From DASYSA01 sp036003885 (GTDB lineage Bacteria; Acidobacteriota; Blastocatellia; UBA7656), in NCBI GenBank assembly GCA_036003885.1, contig DASYSA010000678.1, positions 1 through 11,888 of the forward strand: a stretch of DNA of 11,888 nucleotides, read 5' to 3'. Every line of letters starts with the position of its first letter. Positions within the stretch are counted from its first letter, which is position 1. The translations under genes and the position numbers were made by a program. Shown here one piece after another: positions 4,782-11,888 of the stretch. The notes under the pieces were generated by a model. That model was not told the origin of the DNA. It saw only the letters and a program-made list of their open reading frames with translations, and did no database searches.

Positions 4782-6923
4782 CTACTTCGGTTCGATGATC
4801 TCCACCTTCTCGATGCGGTCGCCGCGAGCAATTCGATTGACCACGTCCATGCCTGCCACCACCTGGCCGAAGACTGTGTATCCCCCGTCAAGATGGGGCT
4901 GTGGCGAGTGCGTGATGAAAAACTGGCTGCCGCCGGTGTCTTTCCCTGATAACGCCATGCCAACAGTCCCCGCCGCGTAAGGGCGAAGGTTGATCTCGCA
5001 ACGAATCTGATGGCCCGGCCCCCCTTCCATATCGTCTCGAGGGTCACCGCCTTGAATCACGAAATTGGGAACCACGCGCATGAACGTCAGGCCGTCGTAG
5101 AAACCGCGCTTCGAGAGTTGAATGAAGTTGTCCACCGTCATCGGCGCATCCGAAGCAAACAACTCGATCCGGATGTCCCCCTTCCTTGTGTGGATGATGG
5201 CGGCTGGTTTCCTGGATGACTCAGCCAACTGACCCAGTCGACGCCAGTACGATTTGTCGTGACCTGTCTCAACTTTTCCGACCGTTAGCTTGATCGAGAG
5301 CGCTTCTTCGTTGGCCTGGCGCAGAAGCTCGAAGGCACGGCGGCGCACGAGGTAGTCCTCATCCCGGGTGGGCTCGGTAAGCGCCTGAATGCTCATTGGG
5401 TGTTTGAGCTTGTCGGCCGCGTCGAGGATCGCCAGCCGCGCATCGTTCATCTTGTCGGTGCGCGCCGCCTTGAATGCCTCTCCCAGAGCCTTGATCACGC
5501 CATCCGAGTCATCGGACAGTTCGGCAAGCAACGTAGCGGCCGTTGCTCGAACCACGACGTCCTGAGCCTTGAGCTGTTCCACCAGAATTGCGTTCAACCC
5601 TTCGACCCTGGCCTGCTTCATAGCCTTCAGAATGTCCGAAACGGCCCGATGGTCGGGTTTCGCCGACAGCAGATCAAGCAGCAGCTTCTTCGCCCGCTCG
5701 CCGCCAAGCTCGCCCAACCCCTGCGCGTAGGCCGCAACCGCCCTCCAATCATCGCGCGCTAGCTTGATGGTCTCGGGCACATCGAAGAAGGCCGCTTCGC
5801 CGAACTTCGCAATCGCGACTTCGACTTCGGGGCTCGATCCTATCTGCCCGTGCGCCGCGCGAAACAGCTTCAAGAACGCCAGTCCACGAGGGTCCTTGAT
5901 GCTTCCCAGCGAGGACGCGACCAATAGCAGCAGGTTCTGTTGCGCCGGCACTCCTTCCTTATCGCGATCGAATGCGCGATAACCGGCGAGCAGGCGAGTA
6001 CCCAGGGCTGTCAAAGGATCGACGGCCAGGGAATCGCCCAGCACCCCCAGGGCGTTGATGGCGCTGGCGACCACTCGCTCATCGGAGTCGCCGAGCAATC
6101 CGATCAAGGGATCGAGCGCCCGCTTGTCCCCCGTGAGGGAGACAGCTCTCGCGGCGTGTGCGCGAACCAGTGCATCCTTGTCCGCCAGCAGAGGCAGAAG
6201 CGCGGGTGCCGCCCCGGCGATCCCTTCTCGTATTCGCGACAGTGCGTTAGCCGCTTGCCACCTCAAGTCGGGGCTTGGCGAACGAAGCTGCGCGGCTATA
6301 GACTGGACGGTTGAAGGCTGCTTTATCCGAAGCAGAGCTGTGAGTGCCATCGAGGCGATCCGTCTTGTGTCCTCAGAGGGAGGTTGCGAGGGATCAGGCA
6401 GCAAGTGCACGATGGCATCCCTGATCGATCCGACCCCGAATTTTCCCAGGGCATCCGCTGAGGCCTTGTTCGAAGCGATTTTACCCAGCGCTTCCACTGC
6501 TCGTGCGCGCACCTCCGCCGAACTCTCGGTTGTCGGGTCGAGACGAACGAGCAAGTCGGGCGCGGCATATTGGCTCTCGATCTCACCGAGTGCGAAGGCT
6601 GCCAGCGCCCGCATCTCGGGATTGCGATCGATGCTCAACCTGTCGACCAGACGTGTGACTGCTGCTGGACTGCCTATCCGCCCCAATGCGAGGATCGCAC
6701 GCCGGCGGACACCTCCGCTCGGGAGATTGATCATCTCGAGCAACTCTTGAGTGCCTGCGCGCTCGTCCTCGATCTGAATTATCTTCGGCGCCAGGGTGCG
6801 CTGAGTTTGATCGCGCCTCAGCGAAGGTCTCTGGCTTTGAACAGTCGTTGGCGGCAATTGGGCAGAGGTCAAGCCTGTGAACGTCACAATCGAAATCAGG
6901 ACCCTTAGGATGTAGCCTTTCAT
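4782..6923 (-). CDS. Secreted HEAT-repeat protein with C-terminal cyclophilin-type peptidyl-prolyl isomerase domain
   Basis: A 713-residue protein with three parts. An N-terminal Sec signal peptide (about 1-21, likely cleaved after TSA) precedes a basic linker. Residues about 55-540 form HEAT/PBS-lyase-like helical repeats, each with an AxxALGxIG-type turn (RAILALGRIG, AAFALGEIE, AVEALGKIA, AINALGVLG). Residues about 576-712 form a cyclophilin domain that could catalyse prolyl cis-trans isomerisation outside the cytoplasm. Key positions relative to human CypA are kept: R616 (R55) in FMRVVPNF, Q624 (Q63), Q667 and F669 (Q111, F113) in GSQFFIT, L678 (L122). The CypA W121 position is H677, as is common in cyclosporin-insensitive bacterial forms. 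Its ATG overlaps the stop of the molybdopterin gene by four bases (ATGA) with no Shine-Dalgarno visible, implying translational coupling. HEAT repeats probably bind a partner protein, unknown here. Confidence 0.93.
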   Translation of the reverse strand: MKGYILRVLISIVTFTGLTSAQLPPTTVQSQRPSLRRDQTQRTLAPKIIQIEDERAGTQELLEMINLPSGGVRRRAILALGRIGSPAAVTRLVDRLSIDRNPEMRALAAFALGEIESQYAAPDLLVRLDPTTESSAEVRARAVEALGKIASNKASADALGKFGVGSIRDAIVHLLPDPSQPPSEDTRRIASMALTALLRIKQPSTVQSIAAQLRSPSPDLRWQAANALSRIREGIAGAAPALLPLLADKDALVRAHAARAVSLTGDKRALDPLIGLLGDSDERVVASAINALGVLGDSLAVDPLTALGTRLLAGYRAFDRDKEGVPAQQNLLLLVASSLGSIKDPRGLAFLKLFRAAHGQIGSSPEVEVAIAKFGEAAFFDVPETIKLARDDWRAVAAYAQGLGELGGERAKKLLLDLLSAKPDHRAVSDILKAMKQARVEGLNAILVEQLKAQDVVVRATAATLLAELSDDSDGVIKALGEAFKAARTDKMNDARLAILDAADKLKHPMSIQALTEPTRDEDYLVRRRAFELLRQANEEALSIKLTVGKVETGHDKSYWRRLGQLAESSRKPAAIIHTRKGDIRIELFASDAPMTVDNFIQLSKRGFYDGLTFMRVVPNFVIQGGDPRDDMEGGPGHQIRCEINLRPYAAGTVGMALSGKDTGGSQFFITHSPQPHLDGGYTVFGQVVAGMDVVNRIARGDRIEKVEIIEPK

Positions 6924-8995
6924 CTGCGTTTACAATTGCTGACGGCAACTTCCACCAGGTTGTCAAAGAAAGTCGCCCCTCCACCCAGGTCGGTCACTTC
7001 TTGAGACACGGTTCGATTCACATTGCCCCGTCCCGGACTGAGCTTGTTCCACCATATCGACAGCGCGACGGCAACTCCCGGTTTGACGCGATTGGATATG
7101 CGACCGACCAGGGTGCACTCCCCACGGTCATTCCAGACCCGCACCATCGCGCCATCGCTGATACCCCGCCGCTCGGCGTCTGCGGCATTGATCTCAATGA
7201 ACGGCTGCTGTTCGCTCTTCAGGAACGAGGGCAGATGAGAGAAGGACGTATTGAGAAACGAATTGGCCGGAGGGCTGATCAACTGCAGCGGGTAGCGCGC
7301 GGCAAGGCCAGGCGCAGTCGCGGGGGACTCGCGCGGTGGAATGTAGGCCGGTAGAGGGTCCATACCGATTTGCTTCATTGTCTCTGAATAGAATTCGCAC
7401 TTGCCTGACGGCGTCCGAAATCCGCCCTCGGCAAACGGCGCGAACGTCTCAGGCAGATTCAGCCTCGCCCAGCCCTCCTGTTTCAATCGTTCGACCGTTA
7501 TTCCATCCAGAGTCGGGTGCCCGGATCCAAGCGCCTGTCTGATGATCTCTTCGTCGCTGTCCTTGAAGCACTCTTCGTCGAATCCCAAACGATGGGCAAG
7601 AAGGCGAAAGACTTCCGAGTTCGGCTTAGCTTCGCCAAGAGGCGCAATGGCGGGCTCATTGTAGACGACATAGTAATGGCCATAGGGCTTCACCACGTCG
7701 CGATGCTCGAGCTGCGTGGTGGCAGGCAAAAGGATGTCCGCATAGTCCGCGGTGTCGGTTTGAAATTGCTCGTGTACTACGGTGAACAGGTCTTCGCGCC
7801 TGAAGCCCTCGATCACCTTTGATTGATCGGGAGCGACCGCAGCAGGGTTCGAGTTGTAAACGTAGATCGCCCGAACCGGCGGACGGGCCTCCGTAAGCGC
7901 TTCGCCGAGGCGCGACATGTTTATCGTACGCGGAGTACCCTTCATCAGGTCGGGCCGCTCCAGGGCTCTTTGGTCGAACTCAAAGAACCCGCTGGTCGAC
8001 AACAACACGCCCCCACCGGCGGCACGCCACGCCCCGACAAGCGCCGGCAGGCAGGCGATCGACCGAACAGCCATTCCGCCGCCCGCATGTCGCTGCAAGC
8101 CGTAGTTCACCCGTATTACCGCCGGTTGCGTTGTCGCATACTCCCGTGCGAAGTTGACGATCTCTTCTTCGCTGACTCCGCAGATGGACGCCGCGCGCGA
8201 AGCCGGAAACTCAGCGATGCGCTCGCGGAGCAGATCGAACCCGAGCGTGTGGCGCTCTATGTAGTCGGTGTCATGAAGGCCTTCGTTCACGATCACGTTC
8301 ATCACCGCCAGAGCGAATGCCGCGTCGGTGCCCGGCTGAAGCTGTATGAACTGATGGCACTGGTCGATTGTGTGATTGCGATAAGGGTCTATGCCGACGA
8401 GTTTCGCGCCGTTCGCGACGGCCTCTTTGATCTCAGGCCACAAGTGAATGTTCGATGACAGCGTGTTGGTGCCCCACAACACGATGAAGCGCGCAAGGTG
8501 AAAGTTCTCAACATCCGTGCCCATCTTGGCGCCGAGTGTGTAGATCATCGCATCCCCGCCGGCGGCCGCGCAGATCGTTCGCGCAAGCAGGCTGGCTCCC
8601 AGGCGATGAAAGAATCGACGATCCATGCTCGCGCCGTTAACCAGTCCCATCGTTCCGCCATAGCTGTAAGGCAGGATAGACTCCGGACCATCCTCAGAGT
8701 CGGCGATGTCGCTGAAACGGCTCGCGATCTCGTCGAGAGCGTCGTCCCAGCTGATACGTTCGAACCGGCCCTCGCCTTTTGCACCCGATCGCCGCATTGG
8801 ATAGAGCAAGCGGTCCGGGTTGTACACCCGTTCCAGATATCGCGTAACCTTGGTGCATAGAAAACCGCGCGTTGGTGGATGGCTGGGATCGCCTGAGACT
8901 CGCTCAGCTCGGCCGTCCTTCACTTCGACGAGCATCGCGCACGTATCAGGGCAGTCATGCGGACAAGCTGCGTGGATGATCTGTCCGTCTGGCAT
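6920..8995 (-). CDS. Molybdopterin-dependent oxidoreductase (formate dehydrogenase/BisC-like), [4Fe-4S] type
   Basis: A 691-residue single-subunit member of the molybdopterin oxidoreductase superfamily, binding bis-MGD and one [4Fe-4S] cluster. The cluster ligands are C11, C15 and C19 (spacing CxxxCxxxC) and C47 in GFLCTK. The predicted metal-ligand position, Sec in E. coli FdhF, is C142 (codon TGC) in RTICAAAGG. Other marks are VLWGTNTLSSNIH near 173-185, LVGIDPYRNHT near 199-209, QLQPGTDAAFALA near 218-230, and a C-terminal dinucleotide-binding domain with WWNKLSPGRGNVN. I chose ATG 8995 (MPDGQIIHAACPHDC): an upstream in-frame ATG at 9091 would add 32 residues partly encoded by heptad repeat. 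There is no twin-arginine signal, so it is probably cytoplasmic. No electron-transfer subunit is adjacent. The substrate cannot be assigned. Confidence 0.92.
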   Translation of the reverse strand: MPDGQIIHAACPHDCPDTCAMLVEVKDGRAERVSGDPSHPPTRGFLCTKVTRYLERVYNPDRLLYPMRRSGAKGEGRFERISWDDALDEIASRFSDIADSEDGPESILPYSYGGTMGLVNGASMDRRFFHRLGASLLARTICAAAGGDAMIYTLGAKMGTDVENFHLARFIVLWGTNTLSSNIHLWPEIKEAVANGAKLVGIDPYRNHTIDQCHQFIQLQPGTDAAFALAVMNVIVNEGLHDTDYIERHTLGFDLLRERIAEFPASRAASICGVSEEEIVNFAREYATTQPAVIRVNYGLQRHAGGGMAVRSIACLPALVGAWRAAGGGVLLSTSGFFEFDQRALERPDLMKGTPRTINMSRLGEALTEARPPVRAIYVYNSNPAAVAPDQSKVIEGFRREDLFTVVHEQFQTDTADYADILLPATTQLEHRDVVKPYGHYYVVYNEPAIAPLGEAKPNSEVFRLLAHRLGFDEECFKDSDEEIIRQALGSGHPTLDGITVERLKQEGWARLNLPETFAPFAEGGFRTPSGKCEFYSETMKQIGMDPLPAYIPPRESPATAPGLAARYPLQLISPPANSFLNTSFSHLPSFLKSEQQPFIEINAADAERRGISDGAMVRVWNDRGECTLVGRISNRVKPGVAVALSIWWNKLSPGRGNVNRTVSQEVTDLGGGATFFDNLVEVAVSNCKRR

Positions 8996-9003
8996 CAGGC
9001 TTG

Positions 9004-9033
9004 AGCATACAAGATTTGAAGGGCATCCGCCAA
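9004..9033 (-). promoter_or_regulatory. Weak candidate promoter for the molybdopterin gene
   Basis: On the minus strand TTGGCG (9028-9033) and TATGCT (9004-9009) are separated by 18 bp. A start site about seven bases further on would fall near 8997, immediately before the ATG at 8995, giving a nearly leaderless mRNA. This fits the absence of a Shine-Dalgarno before that ATG. The match to consensus is modest. Confidence 0.25.
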
Positions 9034-9044
9034 TTCCAGCCAAT

Positions 9045-9101
9045 GAAATGCGAAGTGCAAAATGCGGAAATTCGCATTTCGCAATTCGCATTTCGCATTC
9101 C
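9045..9101. repeat. Heptad hairpin (unit GCATTTC class) between divergent molybdopterin and argH genes
   Basis: The left units GAAATGC, GAAGTGC and AAAATGC (9045-9065) face right units GCATTTC, GCAATTC, GCATTTC and GCATTCC (9074-9101). Positions 9045-9066 pair with 9073-9094 at 20 of 22 positions around a six-base GAAATT loop, the tightest hairpin in the window. It lies upstream of both genes, so a role in termination is excluded. On the argH side TATGCT (9109-9114) follows it and could be a -10 element. Confidence 0.9.
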
Positions 9102-9147
9102 CCTTTAGTATGCTGAGTCTTCGTTAACGCAGGGAGAGCTACTGAAG

Positions 9148-10518
9148 ATGAAACTCTGGGGTGGCAGGTTCAAGGGCGAAGCGGATGCCGAATTCTCGCG
9201 CTTCAACGCCTCGTTCGCATTCGACAGGCGGTTGATCGATGCCGACATCGAGGGCAGCCTTGCGCAGGCTGAAGCGCTTAAGGCGGCCGGCATACTGAGT
9301 GGTGACGAGGCGCGCCGGATTGAAGCCGGCCTGACTCAGATCCGGCAACGCGTGCGCGAAGAGGCGGGCTACCTCGACAGCCGCGACGCCGAAGATGTTC
9401 ACAGCTTCGTCGAAGCAGAGCTTGTTGCGTCGATCGGCGATGCCGGCTATAAGCTGCACACCGGCCGCAGCCGGAATGATCAGGTTGCGACCGACCTCAG
9501 GCTCTTCCTGCGCACGGAGATTGATGAGATTCGCGACCTCATTCGCGATCTGCAGCGCGGGCTGCTCAACCTGGCAGAGGCCAATCGCGATTGCGCGATG
9601 CCCGGCTACACCCATCTGCAGCGTGCCCAGCCGATTCTGCTTGCTCACTACCTGCTCGCCTATTTCGAGATGTTCAAGCGCGATCAGGCTCGCCTGAAAG
9701 ATGTTCGAGCGAGGACGAACAAACTGCCGCTTGGGTCGGGCGCGCTCGCCGGAACAGGCTTTCCGATCGATCGCGAGATGATCGCGGCAAGGCTCGGCTT
9801 TGATGGCTTGTGCGAGAACAGTCTGGACGCCGTGAGTGACAGGGATTTCGTTATCGAGTTTGTCGGGACCTCGGCAATCATCATGGTTCATTTGAGCCGA
9901 CTGGCAGAAGATTTCATACTCTATTCGACGGCAGAGTTCGGATTCATCGAGCTCTCCGATGCAGTTTCAACCGGATCGTCGCTGATGCCGCAGAAGAAGA
10001 ACCCCGACTCGCTGGAATTGATTCGAGGGAAGGCGGGTCGGATCTTCGGCCACCATGCGGGGCTTCTTGCTACGATGAAGGGCCTGCCGCTCGCCTACAA
10101 CAAAGACATGCAGGAGGACAAGGAGGCGTTGTTCGACACCATCGACACGCTTCGGGGTTCGCTCGGCGTAATGACTACAGTGCTGAAGAACATCAGAGTT
10201 AATGGCGACCGGACTCGCGAGGCTGCGCAAACGGGTTATGGAAATGCGACCGACCTTGCGGACTATCTGGTGCGGCGCGGATTGGAGTTCAGGCGCGCTC
10301 ATGAAATCGTTGGCCGCGTGGTGAGCTACGCAATCGAGAAGGAAAAAACACTGGAAGAGTTGTCGAAGGATGAGTACAAGCAGTTCTCAGAGCTGTTCGG
10401 CGACGATCTCTACGAATCGTTGACTCTGGCGGCGTCGCTTGGGAGCAAGGGAGCGACGGGCGGAACATCACCGGAGCGAGTAGCCGAAGCTCTGGCGCTA
10501 GCGAGAGGGAGGATCTAG
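9148..10518 (+). CDS. argH: Argininosuccinate lyase ArgH
   Basis: ArgH splits argininosuccinate into arginine and fumarate, the last step of arginine synthesis, as a cytoplasmic homotetramer whose active sites are shared between subunits. The 456-residue length is typical. Family signatures are present: KLWGGRF at the start, HTGRSRNDQVATD near 104-116, GYTHLQRAQP near 153-162 with T155 and catalytic H156, and GSSLMPQKKNPDSLE near 276-290, with S277 the likely catalytic Ser by spacing from H156 (121 residues, as in delta-crystallin). The C-terminal region ends SLGSKGATGGTSPERVAEAL as in complete family members. ATG 9148 is preceded by AGGGAG about 11 bases upstream. No other arg gene is in the window. 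The TAG stop lies within the first heptad of the downstream repeat. Confidence 0.97.
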   Translation: MKLWGGRFKGEADAEFSRFNASFAFDRRLIDADIEGSLAQAEALKAAGILSGDEARRIEAGLTQIRQRVREEAGYLDSRDAEDVHSFVEAELVASIGDAGYKLHTGRSRNDQVATDLRLFLRTEIDEIRDLIRDLQRGLLNLAEANRDCAMPGYTHLQRAQPILLAHYLLAYFEMFKRDQARLKDVRARTNKLPLGSGALAGTGFPIDREMIAARLGFDGLCENSLDAVSDRDFVIEFVGTSAIIMVHLSRLAEDFILYSTAEFGFIELSDAVSTGSSLMPQKKNPDSLELIRGKAGRIFGHHAGLLATMKGLPLAYNKDMQEDKEALFDTIDTLRGSLGVMTTVLKNIRVNGDRTREAAQTGYGNATDLADYLVRRGLEFRRAHEIVGRVVSYAIEKEKTLEELSKDEYKQFSELFGDDLYESLTLAASLGSKGATGGTSPERVAEALALARGRI

Positions 10519-10583
10519 GATTTAGGATCTAGCGGAGGTATTCGCGGCCTAAGGCTAGATCCTAAATCCTAAATCCTAGATCC
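10511..10583. repeat. Heptad hairpin (units GGATCTA/GGATTTA) between convergent argH and acyl-CoA synthetase genes
   Basis: The left arm holds GGATCTA (10511-10517), GGATTTA (10518-10524) and GGATCTA (10525-10531). The right arm holds TAGATCC, TAAATCC, TAAATCC and TAGATCC (10556-10583), the same words inverted. GGATTTAGGATCTAGC (10518-10533) pairs perfectly over 16 bp with 10554-10569, and the next heptad pairs with one mismatch; the loop is 20 nt. The argH stop codon (10516-10518) lies inside the first heptad, and the synthetase stop (10587-10589) lies three bases past the last one. Here the hairpin could serve as a bidirectional terminator, though no T-run of note follows. Confidence 0.93.
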
Positions 10584-10586
10584 TCT

Positions 10587-11888
10587 CTAGTTCACTTGCC
10601 TGTCTCTACCCTCCCAGTATGGTGCGCGTAGCTGTCTCTTGAGAATCTTGCCTGAAGCATTGCGCGGAAGAACTGCCACGAAGTCGACCGATCGCGGTGC
10701 CTTGTAGTGAGCGATCCGCTCCCTGGCGAATACAATGATCTCTTCTTCAGTCACCTGGGCGCCAGGCTTGCTGACTACCATTGCCTTCACGGCTTCGCCC
10801 CAGACGTCGTCGGGAACGCCGATTACTGCAACATCGGCTACCTGCGGGTGCCCGAAGATTACGCTCTCGACTTCGGCTGGATAAATGTTCTCGCCTCCCG
10901 AGACGATCATGTCCTTGATGCGGTCGTGAATGTACAGATATCCGTCGGCATCGAGATAGCCGGCGTCTCCTGTATAGAGCCATTCGCCGCGCAACGCACG
11001 GCTGGTCTCTTCGGGCACATTCCAGTAGCCCTTCATGTTTTGCCGAGTGCGACAGATGATCTCTCCGACCTCCCCGGCCGGCACGTCGTTACCGGCAACG
11101 TCTACGATGCGCAATTCGACCGAGGCGTGCGGCTTACCACAAGACAGCATCCGCGGATTGCCATCCGGGTCATGTTCTTCCGGAGCCAGGTAGGTGATCC
11201 CGCCAGTTGTCTCGGTCAGGCCATATACCTGCGCAAAGTCGCACTTGAACGTACGCATCGAGGCGCGCAGCAGGTCGAGCGGAATCGGAGCGGCGCCATA
11301 CACTATCTGAACAAGGCTGGAGAAGTCGGTCTGCTCGACGCCCGGCGTTTGCAGCAGGAAGAGCAGCAGCGCAGGCACTACGAAGATTCGAGTAATCCTC
11401 TGCTCCGGGATCACGCGTAGAATTTCATTGCAGTCGATCTCGCGAATGATGACCGCTCTGGCGCCCGCATAGAAAGCAATGCAGGCCCACCCGCTCCCGC
11501 CTATGTGGAACAGCGGCATGCAGACAAGGCTGACATCGCGCGAGGTCCACTCACCCCATTCGTTAATGGCGGCGGGCATCAGCGACAGCAGATTCTCGTT
11601 AGTTAATTGCGCGCCTTTTGGATATCCAGTCGTTCCGCTTGTGTACAACTGGAGAGCTACATCGTGGACGTCGGTGGACAAGTGTGGATCGTCGCCGGAT
11701 TGCCGGTCGCGCCAATCAACGTAAGACTCCCATTCTGGATGCGATCCGCCAAGAGCGATGATCTTCGTAACGGTTCTGAAATCCGGTTTGATCTTCTGGA
11801 CAGTATCGAAGTACTCCTCGCCGACAAACAATATCCTGGTCGAGGCGTCGTTGATGATGTAAGCCATCTCGGCCGGCGCCAATCGCCA
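10587..11888 (-). CDS. Acyl-CoA synthetase (AMP-forming), partial: N-terminus beyond the window
   Basis: A member of the ANL adenylate-forming superfamily, most like FadD-type fatty-acyl-CoA synthetases, which activate a carboxylic acid to acyl-AMP and then acyl-CoA. The 433 residues visible begin WRLAPAEMAYI, a typical internal motif, so the reading frame continues past the window edge and the TTG inside it is not the true start. Motifs: YTSGTTGYPKG (ATP phosphate loop, near residue 82), PLFHIGG near 126, YGLTETTGG near 222, GEWLYTGDAGYLDADGY near 301, HDRIKDMIVSGGENIYP near 321 with the hinge region, and PRNASGKILK with the adenylation-step lysine near 414. The C-terminus is intact. The gene converges on argH, with a heptad hairpin between them. 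The superfamily call is secure, but chain length and substrate are not determinable from motifs alone. Confidence 0.93.
   Translation of the reverse strand, partial: WRLAPAEMAYIINDASTRILFVGEEYFDTVQKIKPDFRTVTKIIALGGSHPEWESYVDWRDRQSGDDPHLSTDVHDVALQLYTSGTTGYPKGAQLTNENLLSLMPAAINEWGEWTSRDVSLVCMPLFHIGGSGWACIAFYAGARAVIIREIDCNEILRVIPEQRITRIFVVPALLLFLLQTPGVEQTDFSSLVQIVYGAAPIPLDLLRASMRTFKCDFAQVYGLTETTGGITYLAPEEHDPDGNPRMLSCGKPHASVELRIVDVAGNDVPAGEVGEIICRTRQNMKGYWNVPEETSRALRGEWLYTGDAGYLDADGYLYIHDRIKDMIVSGGENIYPAEVESVIFGHPQVADVAVIGVPDDVWGEAVKAMVVSKPGAQVTEEEIIVFARERIAHYKAPRSVDFVAVLPRNASGKILKRQLRAPYWEGRDRQVN

Noticed and set aside
8996..9091. Extended N-terminus for the molybdopterin oxidoreductase starting at 9091
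   Set aside because: The extra 32 residues are partly encoded by the heptad hairpin and precede the normal family start MPDGQIIHAACPHDC; no ribosome site supports it.
10511..10583. Telomere-like repeat (GGATTTA resembles the plant TTTAGGG heptamer)
   Set aside because: There are only a few units, two variants alternate, both orientations occur and genes lie on both sides; it fits the general heptad family of this genome.

Overview
The window looks like chromosomal DNA from a Gram-negative, moderately GC-rich bacterium. It carries lpxC (lipid A synthesis), murA (peptidoglycan synthesis), argH, a Hint-type HIT hydrolase, and a selenocysteine tRNA. The gene mix (a solo Uma2 nuclease, a secreted HEAT-repeat/cyclophilin fusion, a stand-alone molybdopterin oxidoreductase) and the many 7-bp-period intergenic repeats suggest Acidobacteriota, perhaps Blastocatellia. 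That placement is an inference; no marker here proves it.

Layout. 1-390: a tRNA-Sec gene (minus strand) flanked on both sides by heptanucleotide repeat tracts. 387-821 (minus): a hotdog thioesterase of the fluoroacetyl-CoA thioesterase (FlK) type with all three catalytic positions kept. 822-1170: a gap between divergent genes, holding a heptad hairpin and a separate leader hairpin. 1171-3384 (plus): lpxC then murA, two first-committed-step enzymes of the envelope that draw on the UDP-GlcNAc pool. 3385-3566: a heptad hairpin and a candidate promoter. 3567-3929 (plus): the HIT/Hint protein. 4074-8995 (minus): a probable operon of molybdopterin oxidoreductase, HEAT-cyclophilin (4-bp overlap with the gene before it) and Uma2 nuclease. 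8996-9147: divergent region with a heptad hairpin. 9148-10518 (plus): argH. 10511-10586: heptad hairpin between convergent genes. 10587-11888 (minus): an acyl-CoA synthetase cut by the window edge.

The coding content is mostly housekeeping. What stands out is a family of intergenic elements. At least six gaps contain tandem 7-bp units, each gap with its own heptamer 'word', and in most of them a second tract of the same word lies in inverted orientation, so that a long imperfect hairpin can form. They occur between convergent, divergent and co-directional genes and on both sides of the tRNA, so they are not simply terminators. One supplies the stop codon of argH. I see no recombinase, transposase or CRISPR component in the window that would explain them.

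No complete new defence, mobile or biosynthetic system is visible. The heptad-hairpin family and the pairing of tRNA-Sec with a Cys-type molybdoenzyme are the items most worth following up.
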